A stretch of DNA of 64,000 bases from CAZWRN01 sp964636275 (GCA_964636275.1 CAZWRN010000001.1:118815-182814), one strand, 5' to 3'; positions 15,671 to 24,368 are shown, counted from the first letter of the stretch. Notes: generated by a model not told the origin, from the letters alone. Made by a program: numbers and translations.

Positions 15671-15745
15671 AGTTACAAGTCGCAAGAATCAAGTTGCAAG
15701 GAAAATATCCTTGACTCTAGACTCTTGTCACTGAGACACTACTAG
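15671..15745. repeat. palindrome with CTAGACTCTTG / CAAGTCGCAAGAATCAAG words
   Basis: Left arm AAGTTACAAGTCGCAAGAATCAAGTTGCAAGG, right arm CCTTGACTCTAGACTCTTGTCACT. It occupies the dnaJ upstream gap. Words with CTAGACTCTAG recur before rpsO (26190-26228) and inside tgt (55850-55925). Confidence 0.6.
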
Positions 15746-15749
15746 ATGT

Positions 15750-16670
15750 ATGGCTAAAAGAGATTTTTATGAAGTATTAGGAATAAAAAAAGGGGCTTCT
15801 GAACAGGAGATCAAGTCAGCGTACCGTAAATTGGCACGTCAGCACCATCCGGATGTTGATAAATCACCAGGTGCAGCTGATAAATTTAAAGAGATCTCTG
15901 AAGCGTATCAGGTACTTTCGGATCCTCAGAAAAAACAAACCTACGATCAGTTTGGTCATGCTGCTTTTGACCGAGGAGCTGGTGGTTTTGGGGGTGGGGG
16001 AAATCCCTTTGGTGAAGGTTTTAATCCTTTCGGACAGGGCGGATTTTCCTATCAGTGGTCGCAAAATGGTGGTGGGGAGGACTTTGGTTTTTCAGATCCA
16101 TTTGATCTTTTCAATCAAATTTTTGGTATGTCAGGTGGAGGCTTTGGACCTAGACGACCCACCTATCAGCTGCAAATCAGTTTTGATGATGCGATAAAGG
16201 GGGCTGAGAAAGAAATTGAAGTTCAGTCACAATCTAGAGATGGCAAAATCGATCGTAAAAGGATGAAGGTGAAGATTCCAGCCGGGGTTGATGATGGTAC
16301 CAGAATGCGTTTTGGCGAGATGGATATCGTTTTTAGGGTCCAAAAAAGCACTAAATTTATCCGAGAAGGAGCTGATATTTTCACTGAAGCCAAACTGGGT
16401 ATTCCTCAGGTGGTGTTGGGAGATACTATTTCAGTCGAAACTGTGCAGGGTAAAGTGAGTATTAAAGTTCCCTCTGGTACCCAACCAGGATCCTTGATTC
16501 GGATTAAAGGTAAAGGAGTTGCTAATTTGTCCCGAGGAGGTATGGGAGATCATTATGTCAGAGTCCGTCTTGAAGTGCCTGCAGATGTCAGTGGTGAAGA
16601 GAAAAAACTGTATGAACAGCTGGCTGCACTAAAATCTGCTAAAGGTAAGAAAAAAGCTGGCTGGTTTTAA
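15750..16670 (+). CDS. dnaJ: type II (class B) J-domain co-chaperone, DnaJ/CbpA-like
   Basis: 306 residues. J domain at 4-70 with the HPD motif at 33-35, then a Gly/Phe-rich linker (about 75-140), then the two C-terminal beta domains (YQLQISFDDAIKGAEKEIEV, IPAGVDDGTRMRFG, VVLGDTISVETVQGKVSIKVPSGTQPGSLIRIKGKG). The four CxxCxGxG zinc repeats of canonical DnaJ are absent, as in CbpA. It delivers clients to DnaK and stimulates its ATPase. It serves as the DnaJ of this operon neighbourhood. Confidence 0.92.
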   Translation: MAKRDFYEVLGIKKGASEQEIKSAYRKLARQHHPDVDKSPGAADKFKEISEAYQVLSDPQKKQTYDQFGHAAFDRGAGGFGGGGNPFGEGFNPFGQGGFSYQWSQNGGGEDFGFSDPFDLFNQIFGMSGGGFGPRRPTYQLQISFDDAIKGAEKEIEVQSQSRDGKIDRKRMKVKIPAGVDDGTRMRFGEMDIVFRVQKSTKFIREGADIFTEAKLGIPQVVLGDTISVETVQGKVSIKVPSGTQPGSLIRIKGKGVANLSRGGMGDHYVRVRLEVPADVSGEEKKLYEQLAALKSAKGKKKAGWF

Positions 16671-16699
16671 ATCATAAATAAATCAAACGAAGGTGTAAA

Positions 16700-17179
16700 A
16701 TGGCAATAGACAGACTTCATCAGATAATCCGACAAAGATCAGGTGAGGGTGATGCTAAGTTATATATAACTGATCCACCAACGCTTTTAGAACAAATCCC
16801 TGGCGCTTATTATCGGTTGATTTCCGCCAACAGTTCACCAGGCAGAGGTATCGATCCAGGAATTTTTATCCATCTAAATAAGTCTGTTTTGTTACAGCGT
16901 ACTCCATTGGATTTAGATCTCCAAGATTTTTTAATCGCTCAAGTTTTATGGGATTTAAAAGTTGATATGCCCGAATTGTCAGGTTTGACATCAACTACTG
17001 TAGGAGAAATAGAAGCGGGAGGTACTATTTTTAGGATTAATCCCTGGGTAGATGTTAGTCGGCCCGGTAGTAATGGTCGTTTAATTCAAGAATACAGAGC
17101 CTTATCTCAAACAAAGAATAAAATTGGTGTCTTAGCCACAGTTAGACGAATGGTATCCTTTTTAAATTATAGTTGTTGA
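16700..17179 (+). CDS. hypothetical protein downstream of dnaJ
   Basis: 159 residues, soluble, with no signal or membrane segment. Segments include DRLHQIIRQRSGEGDAKLYITDPPTLLEQIPGAYYRLISANSSPGRGIDPG and DFLIAQVLWDLKVDMPELSG. The start is supported by GAAGG ten bases upstream. It is 30 bases after dnaJ, so probably co-transcribed, and it ends one base before the convergent RDD/PEGA gene. I do not recognise a family. Confidence 0.55.
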   Translation: MAIDRLHQIIRQRSGEGDAKLYITDPPTLLEQIPGAYYRLISANSSPGRGIDPGIFIHLNKSVLLQRTPLDLDLQDFLIAQVLWDLKVDMPELSGLTSTTVGEIEAGGTIFRINPWVDVSRPGSNGRLIQEYRALSQTKNKIGVLATVRRMVSFLNYSC

Positions 17180-18538
17180 TCAGCGTGAAAAGACGAGGTC
17201 TAACAGTTGGTTGTATTCTTCGGTCATTTGAGCGTATTTTCGGGCTTCATTGGCTTCTGATTCTGAGAAAGTTTCATCTTTTTGGCTTTTAGCCAGGGCT
17301 TTAGTAGCAAAAGCCTTTTGTTCATTTACGATTGTTATCATCCGCTGGATTTTAGTTTGGTCTTTTTCAGATCCTACCCATTGGGGTAAGTTGGAACTTT
17401 CCTGATTGAGATAGGTGAGTTCATCTTGCCAATATTTGATAGCTTCGGCTTTTTCTTCCGGAGTTGTTTTAGCAGGGAGTGGGGTAGCTTTTGTTTTAGG
17501 TTGAATGTTAAGATTTGCTTTTCCTAGCTCCATATATAATTGAGTTTGGTAGCCATCTTTGATAGTTATTGTAATCATTCGGCCGATACTGCCATTTTTT
17601 TCTAAAATGATTTCATGATCACCGGTGGTTAGATCTTCACTGATAAATGGGGTTTTCCCCACAGGTTTACCATCAATAGTTATTTGTACCTCAGACGGAT
17701 TGGAAGTGATTTTTACCCCTTTTCCTTCAGTTAAACTGATCATTTCGCCGGCATTGACCTCTTTATGGAGATCGCGAGATATGGTCATCATATAGCCCCG
17801 AACGAGGGTTACTGTGCCTTCCCATTCCACCGCATTTGGATCAGTGGTTTTGAGGTTGATTTTATATTCTCCTGGAGCAATTTTTTCATCAAAGTAAGGG
17901 GTTTCGCCCTTTTGTTCACCGTTTATAAAGACGGTAGCTTTTGGTTCAGATCGAATATCCAATCCTGAGGGACGTCTTGATTCCTGGTAATCATCTATAA
18001 GCTGGGTAAAAGATTGTTTTAATGACTCATTGGCCAGAGCCGTTTTGACCGTCTGTTGGCCAAAAAAGACGAGTGAGCCGATGAGACCCAGCAATACAAC
18101 GAGTCCTATGAACCAGTAATTACCAGTTTTTATAACGAGTGATCCGACTGCCTGATCATGCCAGGCTTGTCTTTTATCATTCTTCAAAATTGCCAGATAT
18201 CCAAATCCAAAAAGGAGCGAAGAAAACATATACCCAATGGTTTGACGAAACATAATTCGTTTCCAAGCGAGTGTGGTGCCATCCAGGCCAGTAATTTTAA
18301 TTCCGGTTAATAGTTTGCCTAGCGTACCCCCAAACCATCGAGTCATAAAGATCTGATAGAGCAAGCCCACAGGAGAAAGAAGCACCAGAAGTAAAAGAAA
18401 CAGATTGGTAACTAATTCTGGAATATCTGCACTTTTAACTGTTAAATTTATAAAATAAAAAGCTATTGCCATCGCAATGAGAGTATCTATAAAAGATGCC
18501 TGCAGTCGATGGAAAAAGTGAGCTTCTTTATGATTCAT
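17180..18538 (-). CDS. RDD-family membrane protein with two PEGA domains
   Basis: 452 residues from MNHKEAHFFHRLQASFIDTLIAM; a longer frame upstream overlaps the neighbour by more. Residues 1-150 form an RDD domain with three to four membrane segments (RWFGGTLGKLLTGIKITGLDG, then DKRQAWHDQAVGSLVIK). A further membrane helix follows, then two PEGA beta domains (ATVFINGEQKGETPYFDEKIAPGEYKI and VQITIDGKPVGKTPFISEDLTTGDHEI). A helical, charged C-terminus ends the protein. Probably an envelope protein with a large external part. Translationally coupled to the gene starting at 19583 (11-base overlap). Confidence 0.75.
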   Translation of the reverse strand: MNHKEAHFFHRLQASFIDTLIAMAIAFYFINLTVKSADIPELVTNLFLLLLVLLSPVGLLYQIFMTRWFGGTLGKLLTGIKITGLDGTTLAWKRIMFRQTIGYMFSSLLFGFGYLAILKNDKRQAWHDQAVGSLVIKTGNYWFIGLVVLLGLIGSLVFFGQQTVKTALANESLKQSFTQLIDDYQESRRPSGLDIRSEPKATVFINGEQKGETPYFDEKIAPGEYKINLKTTDPNAVEWEGTVTLVRGYMMTISRDLHKEVNAGEMISLTEGKGVKITSNPSEVQITIDGKPVGKTPFISEDLTTGDHEIILEKNGSIGRMITITIKDGYQTQLYMELGKANLNIQPKTKATPLPAKTTPEEKAEAIKYWQDELTYLNQESSNLPQWVGSEKDQTKIQRMITIVNEQKAFATKALAKSQKDETFSESEANEARKYAQMTEEYNQLLDLVFSR

Positions 18539-19583
18539 TGGTGTATTTTCCTTTGATTTTGTCGTAGGCGATAGTCCAAACAGAGGCTTTAAAAGCCTGA
18601 ACAACAGCTCCAAGTATGACCATGATTGGAATTAAAATAGCTGTAGCAGCCACTGCTAGACCGATCAGCACGGGAGAGATCTCTTTGGTCATAAAGTACC
18701 CAATAAAGCTAGGAGCAATGGCGGCTATTAAAAGGAATACTGGTACCATGGTTACTATGATTGCAGCAAAGGTATTAACAATTCCTAATATCAAAGAGGC
18801 GCCCTTTTTCTTTTTAGCGATCTTAAATCCATTCCAAAAAGCTTGTTTGGCACTTAGATCAGAGATAGCAACTTCGCGATACCCCCAAATAATGCCTACT
18901 GAGATCAATAAAGCGTAGTAAAGTAGTGGAATGAGTCCAAGAATCCCCAGAACCAATACAATCCCTTTAACTGTGAAATTACCTAAAATCATACCTAATG
19001 TAAATAAAAATCCATAGATAAAAGCTATGGTAAAAACAATTAACCAAGGAATAATATCTAACCAGATAAAAGACTTAATATGTTTAAAACCAGATTCTGA
19101 AGCTTCTGCGATGGTGGTTTTACTGTGTTTGTAGGCGCTATAAACGCTTTCAATCAAGGAAGCGTGAGCCCAGGCTCGGTAAATGACACTAATCAGAATG
19201 CCCACTACAATCAGAAATAAAATTTCTCCAGCTAGGATCATGTAATAATGTTTGGGGATTCGATTGAGTATTTCTATCCCCAGTAGCTGAAAAGGACCAA
19301 TCGAATCTCCTAGTACCTGAGCCATTTCAGCACTTGAAGAAGCTTCTGGTATTCCTTGGTTGAATAGTTTTTGCAGGCTTTCTGAGTCTCCGCTGGATGA
19401 TGAGTTGAAATTGGAAGAACCAGCAGCGGTGGCTGCGACTGCTGCGCCAAAAATCCAGGTTACTTTATGATTTTTAATGATTTGCCAGGATTTTGAGTAG
19501 AGGTCAGAGATTTCCCAGTCTTTTTGCGATGGTTTTTCGTCTACTAAGTGAAAATCAGTTTTTTCTTCTTTATCGTCAGACAT
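18528..19583 (-). CDS. integral membrane protein of unknown function
   Basis: 351 residues: a charged N-terminus (MSDDKEEKTDFHLVDEKPSQKDW), then about six long hydrophobic segments and a cytosolic end AFKASVWTIAYDKIKGKY. The fold resembles the membrane part of DUF-type proteins related to the glycerophosphodiester-phosphodiesterase membrane domain, but this is only an impression. It overlaps the RDD/PEGA gene, so the two probably work together in the membrane. Confidence 0.55.
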   Translation of the reverse strand: MSDDKEEKTDFHLVDEKPSQKDWEISDLYSKSWQIIKNHKVTWIFGAAVAATAAGSSNFNSSSSGDSESLQKLFNQGIPEASSSAEMAQVLGDSIGPFQLLGIEILNRIPKHYYMILAGEILFLIVVGILISVIYRAWAHASLIESVYSAYKHSKTTIAEASESGFKHIKSFIWLDIIPWLIVFTIAFIYGFLFTLGMILGNFTVKGIVLVLGILGLIPLLYYALLISVGIIWGYREVAISDLSAKQAFWNGFKIAKKKKGASLILGIVNTFAAIIVTMVPVFLLIAAIAPSFIGYFMTKEISPVLIGLAVAATAILIPIMVILGAVVQAFKASVWTIAYDKIKGKYTNES

Positions 19584-19688
19584 TTAATAATAATTTACCA
19601 AGAAACAAATTCTAAGATACAAACAAAAAAAATTAATTAATTTTCAAATTTTTGGATGACTTGTTGCTTGTATCTTGATCATTAACTT
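19584..19688. repeat. family A palindrome between divergent genes
   Basis: Left arm TTTACCAAGAAACAAATTCTAAGATACAAAC, right arm TTGTTGCTTGTATCTTGATCATTAA. It abuts the reverse ATG at 19583 directly, so a repeat arm lies against the start codon on this side. Confidence 0.7.
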
Positions 19689-19748
19689 AAATGTAGCTGA
19701 TGATTTGATCTGTTGACAAGTAAGCAGTTTTTTGGTCAACTTAGATTA

Positions 19749-20675
19749 ATGCCTAATACTTCTGGGGGTTGGTACAAAGCCACAATCTTACGACGTTTCT
19801 TCGCTGTTTTTATTGATGGTGTCATTATTTCTATTGCTGCTGGTTTATTGACTAGTATCGTTCCACAGGATGCAACGTATCAATCTGGATTCCAATCAGT
19901 TATTTCGTTGCTGGGGTGGTTGTATGCGGTACTTTTTATCTGGCTTAAAGGGGCTACTTTAGGAAAGATGGCGATGGGTATTCAGGTAGTTAAAACCGAC
20001 GGACGAAAGCTCAATTTATGGGAGGCTTTTTTACGGGAGGTAATTGGTAAATTTATTTCAGCTATAGTTTTTATGCTGGGATATTTGTGGGTACTTTGGG
20101 ATAAAAATCGTCAGGCCTGGCATGATCATATTGCGGGTACCTATGTGGTTACTAAAATCCCGAATGATGGGAAAAATCCTGGTTGTTTGGTGATGCTGAT
20201 CATTGGAGCCGTTGCTTTTGTTCCTATTGTAGCTATTTTAGCTGCAGTAGCAGTGCTTGCTATTAATCCCCTAGAACTCACCAGACAGTCTCGTGATGCA
20301 GCTCGATTGAGTGATGGGGCTATCTTGGCTAAAGTAATTAATGAAGAACACATGCAAAATCAAACTGATTTTTGTTCTGGTGCTGCTTCATGCACGGGTA
20401 AGTCTAATCAGGATTCAGCGGTTTTGGACGGAACCGGCTGGGTGAAGATGGTGATACCTGTTTCAGCTATTCCAGATCCTATGAATAAAGGACCAATGCT
20501 CCCTATAGATCCGATAAATGATGCCACCTATTTTTATACTTATTGTTCAGATGGACAAAATTGGGAGATCGATTTTCAGCTCGAATCAGAGAAATATAAA
20601 TCCAAAATGCTTGAGGATGGTGGAGATAGTGATATTTATTATGAAGTCGGTTCGGATATGACCTTGTGTAAATAA
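19749..20675 (+). CDS. RDD membrane domain fused to a pilin-like region
   Basis: 308 residues from MPNTSGGWYKAT. An earlier TTG frame start would read the TTGACA at 19713 as codons. Residues about 8-135 are an RDD domain (RRFFAVFIDGVIISIAAG, KGATLGKMAMGIQVVKTDGR, DKNRQAWHDHIAGTYVV). Then comes a hydrophobic helix followed by AVAVLAINPLELTRQSRDAARLSDGAILAKVI, which closely resembles the mature helix and post-helix region of CPR type IV pilins (INP...ARDA.R.SD). A Cys-containing external domain ends the protein (four Cys). The leader peptidase site of true pilins is not visible, so processing is doubtful. Confidence 0.65.
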   Translation: MPNTSGGWYKATILRRFFAVFIDGVIISIAAGLLTSIVPQDATYQSGFQSVISLLGWLYAVLFIWLKGATLGKMAMGIQVVKTDGRKLNLWEAFLREVIGKFISAIVFMLGYLWVLWDKNRQAWHDHIAGTYVVTKIPNDGKNPGCLVMLIIGAVAFVPIVAILAAVAVLAINPLELTRQSRDAARLSDGAILAKVINEEHMQNQTDFCSGAASCTGKSNQDSAVLDGTGWVKMVIPVSAIPDPMNKGPMLPIDPINDATYFYTYCSDGQNWEIDFQLESEKYKSKMLEDGGDSDIYYEVGSDMTLCK

Positions 20676-20700
20676 TCCTAGTTTCTTCGTTCTTCACAAC

Positions 20701-20729
20701 TTGACTTTTTGAGGCTGACGGGCTAGAAT
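20701..20729 (+). promoter_or_regulatory. promoter in front of the nusA leader
   Basis: TTGACT (20701-20706), 17 bases, TAGAAT (20724-20729). Transcription would start near 20736 and meet a terminator 20 bases later, before reaching nusA. Confidence 0.55.
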
Positions 20730-20755
20730 GATCTTAACTTAACCTCTTAGAGATT

Positions 20756-20784
20756 GGGTGGACCTGAGGTCCGCCCCTTTTTTT
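20756..20784 (+). terminator. strong intrinsic terminator (attenuator candidate) upstream of nusA
   Basis: Stem GGGTGGACC / GGTCCGCCC (20756-20764 with 20768-20776, one G-T pair), loop TGA, then C and seven T. It can end transcripts of the RDD/pilin gene, but it also lies just downstream of its own promoter and about 90 bases before the nusA ATG. Confidence 0.85.
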
Positions 20785-20873
20785 AAGAAAGGAAAAAGAA
20801 AGTATAAAGTACAAATTATAAAGGATAAAACCAGTTTTATAATTTATCGTTTATACTTCATAATTTAAATACT

Positions 20874-22277
20874 ATGGCTACACAAGCACGAACTGAATTT
20901 GCAGCTGCAATCAATCAAATAGCTTCCGAAAAGGGAGTTGAGCCTTCTGTGATCATTGATGCGATCAAACAAGCTGCTTTAGCTGCTTACCGCAAAGATC
21001 TGTCTTTCCGCAATGAACCGGTACCCGAAGATTTAGAGGAGCTGGAAGTTCGTTTAGACGGCGCAACTGGTGAGATCTCTATCTATCGTGGTGAAGAAAA
21101 TATTACTCCTCCGGGTTTTGCCCGAATTGCGGCTCAAACAGCTAAGCAGGTTATTACCCAAAAACTGCATGAAGCTGAAAAAGGGGCAATTGTAGATGAA
21201 TATGAGCAAAAAGTTGGCACCGTGATCTCGGGAAATGTTCAAAGACAAGAAGGAAATACTTATTTTGTTGATTTGGGCCGGGCTGAAGGTGTTTTGCCTC
21301 CATCTGAACAGGTTCGAGGTGAATACTACGGCCAGAATCAGCGGATGAAATTTTTCATCAAAGAGATCCGTGAGACCAACCGAGGCCCTGAAGTGGTAGT
21401 TTCCCGAGCTGATGCTGGTTTGGTTAAAGGGCTGTTTGCTTTGGAAGTTCCCGAGATCCAGTCTAATGCCGTTGAGATCAGGGAAATTGCTCGTGAAGCT
21501 GGGGGACGTTGCAAAGTAGCAGTAGCTTCTAGTCAGGATGGGATTGATCCAGTCGGTTCATTGGTTGGTCAAAAAGGTGTCCGGGTACAGGCTGTTATCA
21601 ATGAATTGGGTGAGGAAAAAATTGATATTATTTTACACTCTGGTGATCCAGCCAGGTTTATAGCTGCTGCTTTATCTCCAGCTAAAGATGTTGAAGTTGA
21701 GCTCAATGAAGAAGAAAAAACTGCTAAAGTCAAAGTTTCTGACAATCAGCTGTCTTTGGCGATCGGTAAAGGTGGTCAAAATGTCCGATTGGCTGCTAAA
21801 CTGACTGGTTGGAAGATTGATATTGAAGGTACCGGTATGAATTCAGATGGTACAACTCCAGAACCTCGAGAAAATGCAGAAGAGAAAAAGTCCGAAGAGG
21901 TAAAAGCTGATGAGGAAGTGAAAGGTGAAACTCCTTCTGAGGCTGTTGAGCATGTAGAAGAGGCTATTGATGGAGCAACTAAAGAAGAAAGTGTTGATGG
22001 AGCTACCCAGGAAGAGCCGACTTCTGAAGAAGCAGGCGAAGCTGTAGCTGATGCTGAAGCAGATATGGCTGCAGATCCGGAAATGAATGACAAATCTGAA
22101 GGTGATTTGATGGCTTCAGGTGAACAGTCAGATACCGGTGTTTCTGAGTCCGCTGGAGATGGTTCGACAAGCTCACCACAAGATGTTGCTGTCACTGATG
22201 AAAGTGAATTTGATAAAATAGAAGAAGAGAGAAATGCAAAAGAAGCAGAAGCCAAGGCTGATACTGAAGAGAAATAG
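20874..22277 (+). CDS. nusA: transcription termination/antitermination factor NusA with acidic C-terminal tail
   Basis: 467 residues. N-terminal RNA polymerase-binding domain (1 to about 115), S1 domain (VGTVISGNVQRQEGNTYFVDLGRAEGVLPPSEQ), KH1 and KH2 (DPVGSLVGQKGVRVQAVINELGEEKIDIILHSGD; LSLAIGKGGQNVRLAAKLTGWKIDI). After about residue 320 comes an extended Glu/Asp/Ala-rich tail of about 145 residues in place of the acidic repeats of E. coli. It modulates pausing, termination and antitermination. The tail DNA contains GGTTCGACAAGCTCACCA (about 22161-22178), resembling the dispersed TTCGAC repeat. Followed by a terminator. Confidence 0.95.
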   Translation: MATQARTEFAAAINQIASEKGVEPSVIIDAIKQAALAAYRKDLSFRNEPVPEDLEELEVRLDGATGEISIYRGEENITPPGFARIAAQTAKQVITQKLHEAEKGAIVDEYEQKVGTVISGNVQRQEGNTYFVDLGRAEGVLPPSEQVRGEYYGQNQRMKFFIKEIRETNRGPEVVVSRADAGLVKGLFALEVPEIQSNAVEIREIAREAGGRCKVAVASSQDGIDPVGSLVGQKGVRVQAVINELGEEKIDIILHSGDPARFIAAALSPAKDVEVELNEEEKTAKVKVSDNQLSLAIGKGGQNVRLAAKLTGWKIDIEGTGMNSDGTTPEPRENAEEKKSEEVKADEEVKGETPSEAVEHVEEAIDGATKEESVDGATQEEPTSEEAGEAVADAEADMAADPEMNDKSEGDLMASGEQSDTGVSESAGDGSTSSPQDVAVTDESEFDKIEEERNAKEAEAKADTEEK

Positions 22278-22327
22278 TTTTATGTTTAAAAAGTAATCAA
22301 ACATTTTTAAAATAAACCTCTCCAGTA

Positions 22328-22349
22328 CCCGCCGTTCAGGCGGTTTTTT
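22328..22349 (+). terminator. terminator after nusA
   Basis: CCGCC / GGCGG stem (22329-22333 with 22339-22343), loop GTTCA, six T. It splits nusA from the S23-infB pair. Confidence 0.75.
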
Positions 22350-22388
22350 ATTATTAGGGAATAGAGATTAGTAATTAGGGATTAGTTA
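22349..22388. repeat. GATTAGTAATTAGGGATTAGTTAG words
   Basis: Short one-armed array of ATTAG words directly before the S23-like ATG. Related to the TAGAAATTAG family at 40711-40806 and 48942-49073. Confidence 0.45.
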
Positions 22389-22389
22389 G

Positions 22390-22803
22390 ATGGAAGAGCA
22401 GAGATTTGAGAGTTATAAAAAATTAATAGTTTGGCAGAAATCAATCTATTTAGTTGAGCTTATTTATGGTTTAACTAGTGATTTTCCTAAAAACGAATTG
22501 TTTGGTTTAATTTCTCAAATAAAAAGGTGTTCAATTTCGATACCATCAAATATTGCTGAAGGTTTTGGAAGAAGATCACAAAAAGAATATTTGCAGTTTT
22601 ATTCTATTGCTTATGGTTCAGCTTTGGAATTGGAAACACAAATTTTAATTGCTAAGAAGCTTGGCTTTGGAAGTTTAAATAGTTACCAAAAGATTGAAAA
22701 TTTACTAACTGAAATAATAAAAATTTTATACGTTATGATTTATAAGAATAACAGTGGTTTTAAAGTGACAAGTATCAAAACTAATTACTATGGAAATATC
22801 TAG
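22390..22803 (+). CDS. four-helix bundle protein (23S rRNA intervening-sequence / S23 family)
   Basis: 137 residues. YKKLIVWQKSIYLVELIYGLTSDFPKNELFGLISQIKRCSISIPSNIAEGFGRRSQKEYLQFYSIAYGSALELETQILIAKKLGF is the full signature of the S23/IVP four-helix bundle family. These proteins were first found in insertions of 23S rRNA genes; their function is unknown. Here it stands outside rRNA, between nusA and infB, and overlaps infB by 14 bases in another frame, so infB translation may depend on it. The AT-richer codon use suggests later arrival than its neighbours. Confidence 0.85.
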   Translation: MEEQRFESYKKLIVWQKSIYLVELIYGLTSDFPKNELFGLISQIKRCSISIPSNIAEGFGRRSQKEYLQFYSIAYGSALELETQILIAKKLGFGSLNSYQKIENLLTEIIKILYVMIYKNNSGFKVTSIKTNYYGNI

Positions 22804-24241
22804 ACCACCAATTGTTACTATTTTAGGCCATGTTGATCATGGAAAGACCACTTTACTGGATTATATCCGGAAAGCTTCAGTTGCTGCCAAAGAGCATGGA
22901 GGTATTACCCAGGCTATCGGTGCTTACCAGGTGACTCACGATGGCAAATTAATCACTTTTATTGATACTCCCGGGCATGCTGCCTTTGAAAAAATGCGGT
23001 CTCGGGGTGCTCAGGTAGCAGATATAGCTGTTTTGGTCGTGGCTATTGATGATGGAATTATGCCTCAGACAGTGGAGGCTATCAAACATATCAAAAAAGC
23101 CGGTGTAGCGATGGTTGTAGCTGTGAATAAGATCGATATTCCGGGAATCAATAAAGTTGCCCAAATGGAAAAGCTGAAAAAGCAGCTGTCAGATCATGAG
23201 GTTTTGATCGAAGAATACGGCGGAGATGTGCCGATCGTCCAACTTTCAGCTAAAAGTGGCGAAGGAGTAGACAAACTATTAGAGATTATTCAGCTGGTAT
23301 CTGAAGTAAATGAGTTTAAAGGTGATCCTACTTTGCCTGCAACTGGGGTAGTGATTGAATCCAATATTGATAAGTTTAAAGGGCCTATCGCTACAGTAAT
23401 CATTCGCAATGGTACTTTAAAGAAAAATCAGACCGTTAAAATTGCTGGAGCAAGCAGTAAGATTCGGACTTTAGTAAATTATCTGGGTAAGCAGCTGGAC
23501 GAAGCTGGGCCGTCAACTCCGGTTGAGATTTTAGGTTTGGAGGTTGTTCCTCCAGTTGGAGGAGTGATGGGTGATGAATCAGCTGCTATGGAGGCTAAAC
23601 AAGGTCAAATTCAGTCACTATTGGAGAAATTAAAATCCAAAGATAAGGCAGTTCTGAATGTTGTGGTCAAAGCTGATAAACAGGGCTCTTTGGAAGCTAT
23701 TGAAGGGGCTCTGGAGGCTTTTAATGATGAACGGGAAGTGGTGAAAGTGATTGATAAAGCGACTGGTGATATTACTGACAAGGATATCAGTCTGGCTGCT
23801 TCTACCGGTGCTATTGTGATTGGTTTTGGAGTTAAAGTGGTGCCAAGTGCCAATAAAATTGCTGAAGTAGAGGGGGTTTTGGTCAGGACTTATACAATTA
23901 TTTATGAATTGATTGAAGAGCTAGAAGATGTTGTCGAAGGAATGCTCAAAGTGGGGGCTTTGGAAGAGATCTTTGGTACAGCACAAATTATTGCTGAATT
24001 CCCATTTGGAAAGACGGAGAAAATTGCTGGATGTAAGGTATTGGACGGTCAGATCACAAAAGGGCCTAAAGTTAAAGTAGTACGTGGTGAGGAGGTCATC
24101 GGTGAAGGCAAAATCAAATCTTTGAAAAAAGTTCGTGACGAGGTCACCAGAGTCGAAAAAGGCGATGAATGCGGCATAATGTTTGATTCACCCATTGAGT
24201 TTCTCCCAGGAGATCTGATTCAATCATTTAGAACACTTTAA
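22790..24241 (+). CDS. infB: translation initiation factor IF-2, minimal form
   Basis: 483 residues. The protein begins almost directly with the GTPase domain: GHVDHGKT at 13-20, DTPGHAAFEKMRSRGAQVADIAVLVVAIDDG, NKID. Beta-barrel domain II, domain III (VVVKADKQGSLEAIEGAL, STGAIVIGFGVKV) and C-terminal domain IV follow. The N-terminal ribosome-binding region of typical bacterial IF-2 is missing entirely. It places initiator tRNA on the 30S subunit. The start at 22790 lies inside the S23-like gene, which implies coupled translation. Confidence 0.95.
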   Translation: MEISRPPIVTILGHVDHGKTTLLDYIRKASVAAKEHGGITQAIGAYQVTHDGKLITFIDTPGHAAFEKMRSRGAQVADIAVLVVAIDDGIMPQTVEAIKHIKKAGVAMVVAVNKIDIPGINKVAQMEKLKKQLSDHEVLIEEYGGDVPIVQLSAKSGEGVDKLLEIIQLVSEVNEFKGDPTLPATGVVIESNIDKFKGPIATVIIRNGTLKKNQTVKIAGASSKIRTLVNYLGKQLDEAGPSTPVEILGLEVVPPVGGVMGDESAAMEAKQGQIQSLLEKLKSKDKAVLNVVVKADKQGSLEAIEGALEAFNDEREVVKVIDKATGDITDKDISLAASTGAIVIGFGVKVVPSANKIAEVEGVLVRTYTIIYELIEELEDVVEGMLKVGALEEIFGTAQIIAEFPFGKTEKIAGCKVLDGQITKGPKVKVVRGEEVIGEGKIKSLKKVRDEVTRVEKGDECGIMFDSPIEFLPGDLIQSFRTL

Positions 24242-24255
24242 TATTATCCTATAAT

Positions 24256-24284
24256 TTGTTTTTTAGCCTCAGAGATGGTATAAT
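24256..24284 (+). promoter_or_regulatory. promoter of the DHH-like gene
   Basis: TTGTTT (24256-24261), 17 bases, TATAAT (24279-24284), preceded by TGG as an extended -10. Transcription would start near 24291, at the first base of the family A palindrome, making that palindrome the 5' leader. Confidence 0.65.
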
Positions 24285-24291
24285 AGTAAGT

Positions 24292-24365
24292 AATTGATCA
24301 AGTATCCAAGACACAAGTATCCAAAAAGGTTTGTATCTTGGAATTTGTTTCTTGATTATTAATAT
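24292..24365. repeat. family A palindrome forming the DHH-gene leader
   Basis: Left arm TTGATCAAGTATCCAAGACACAAGTATCC, right arm GTTTGTATCTTGGAATTTGTTTCTTGATTATTAA, with the ATG at 24369 following at once. Confidence 0.75.
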
Positions 24366-24368
24366 AAA

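Noticed and set aside
21776..22255. Reverse-strand Ser/Ala-rich ORF of 159 codons
   Set aside because: Antisense shadow of the acidic NusA tail; composition mirrors GAA/GCT codons.
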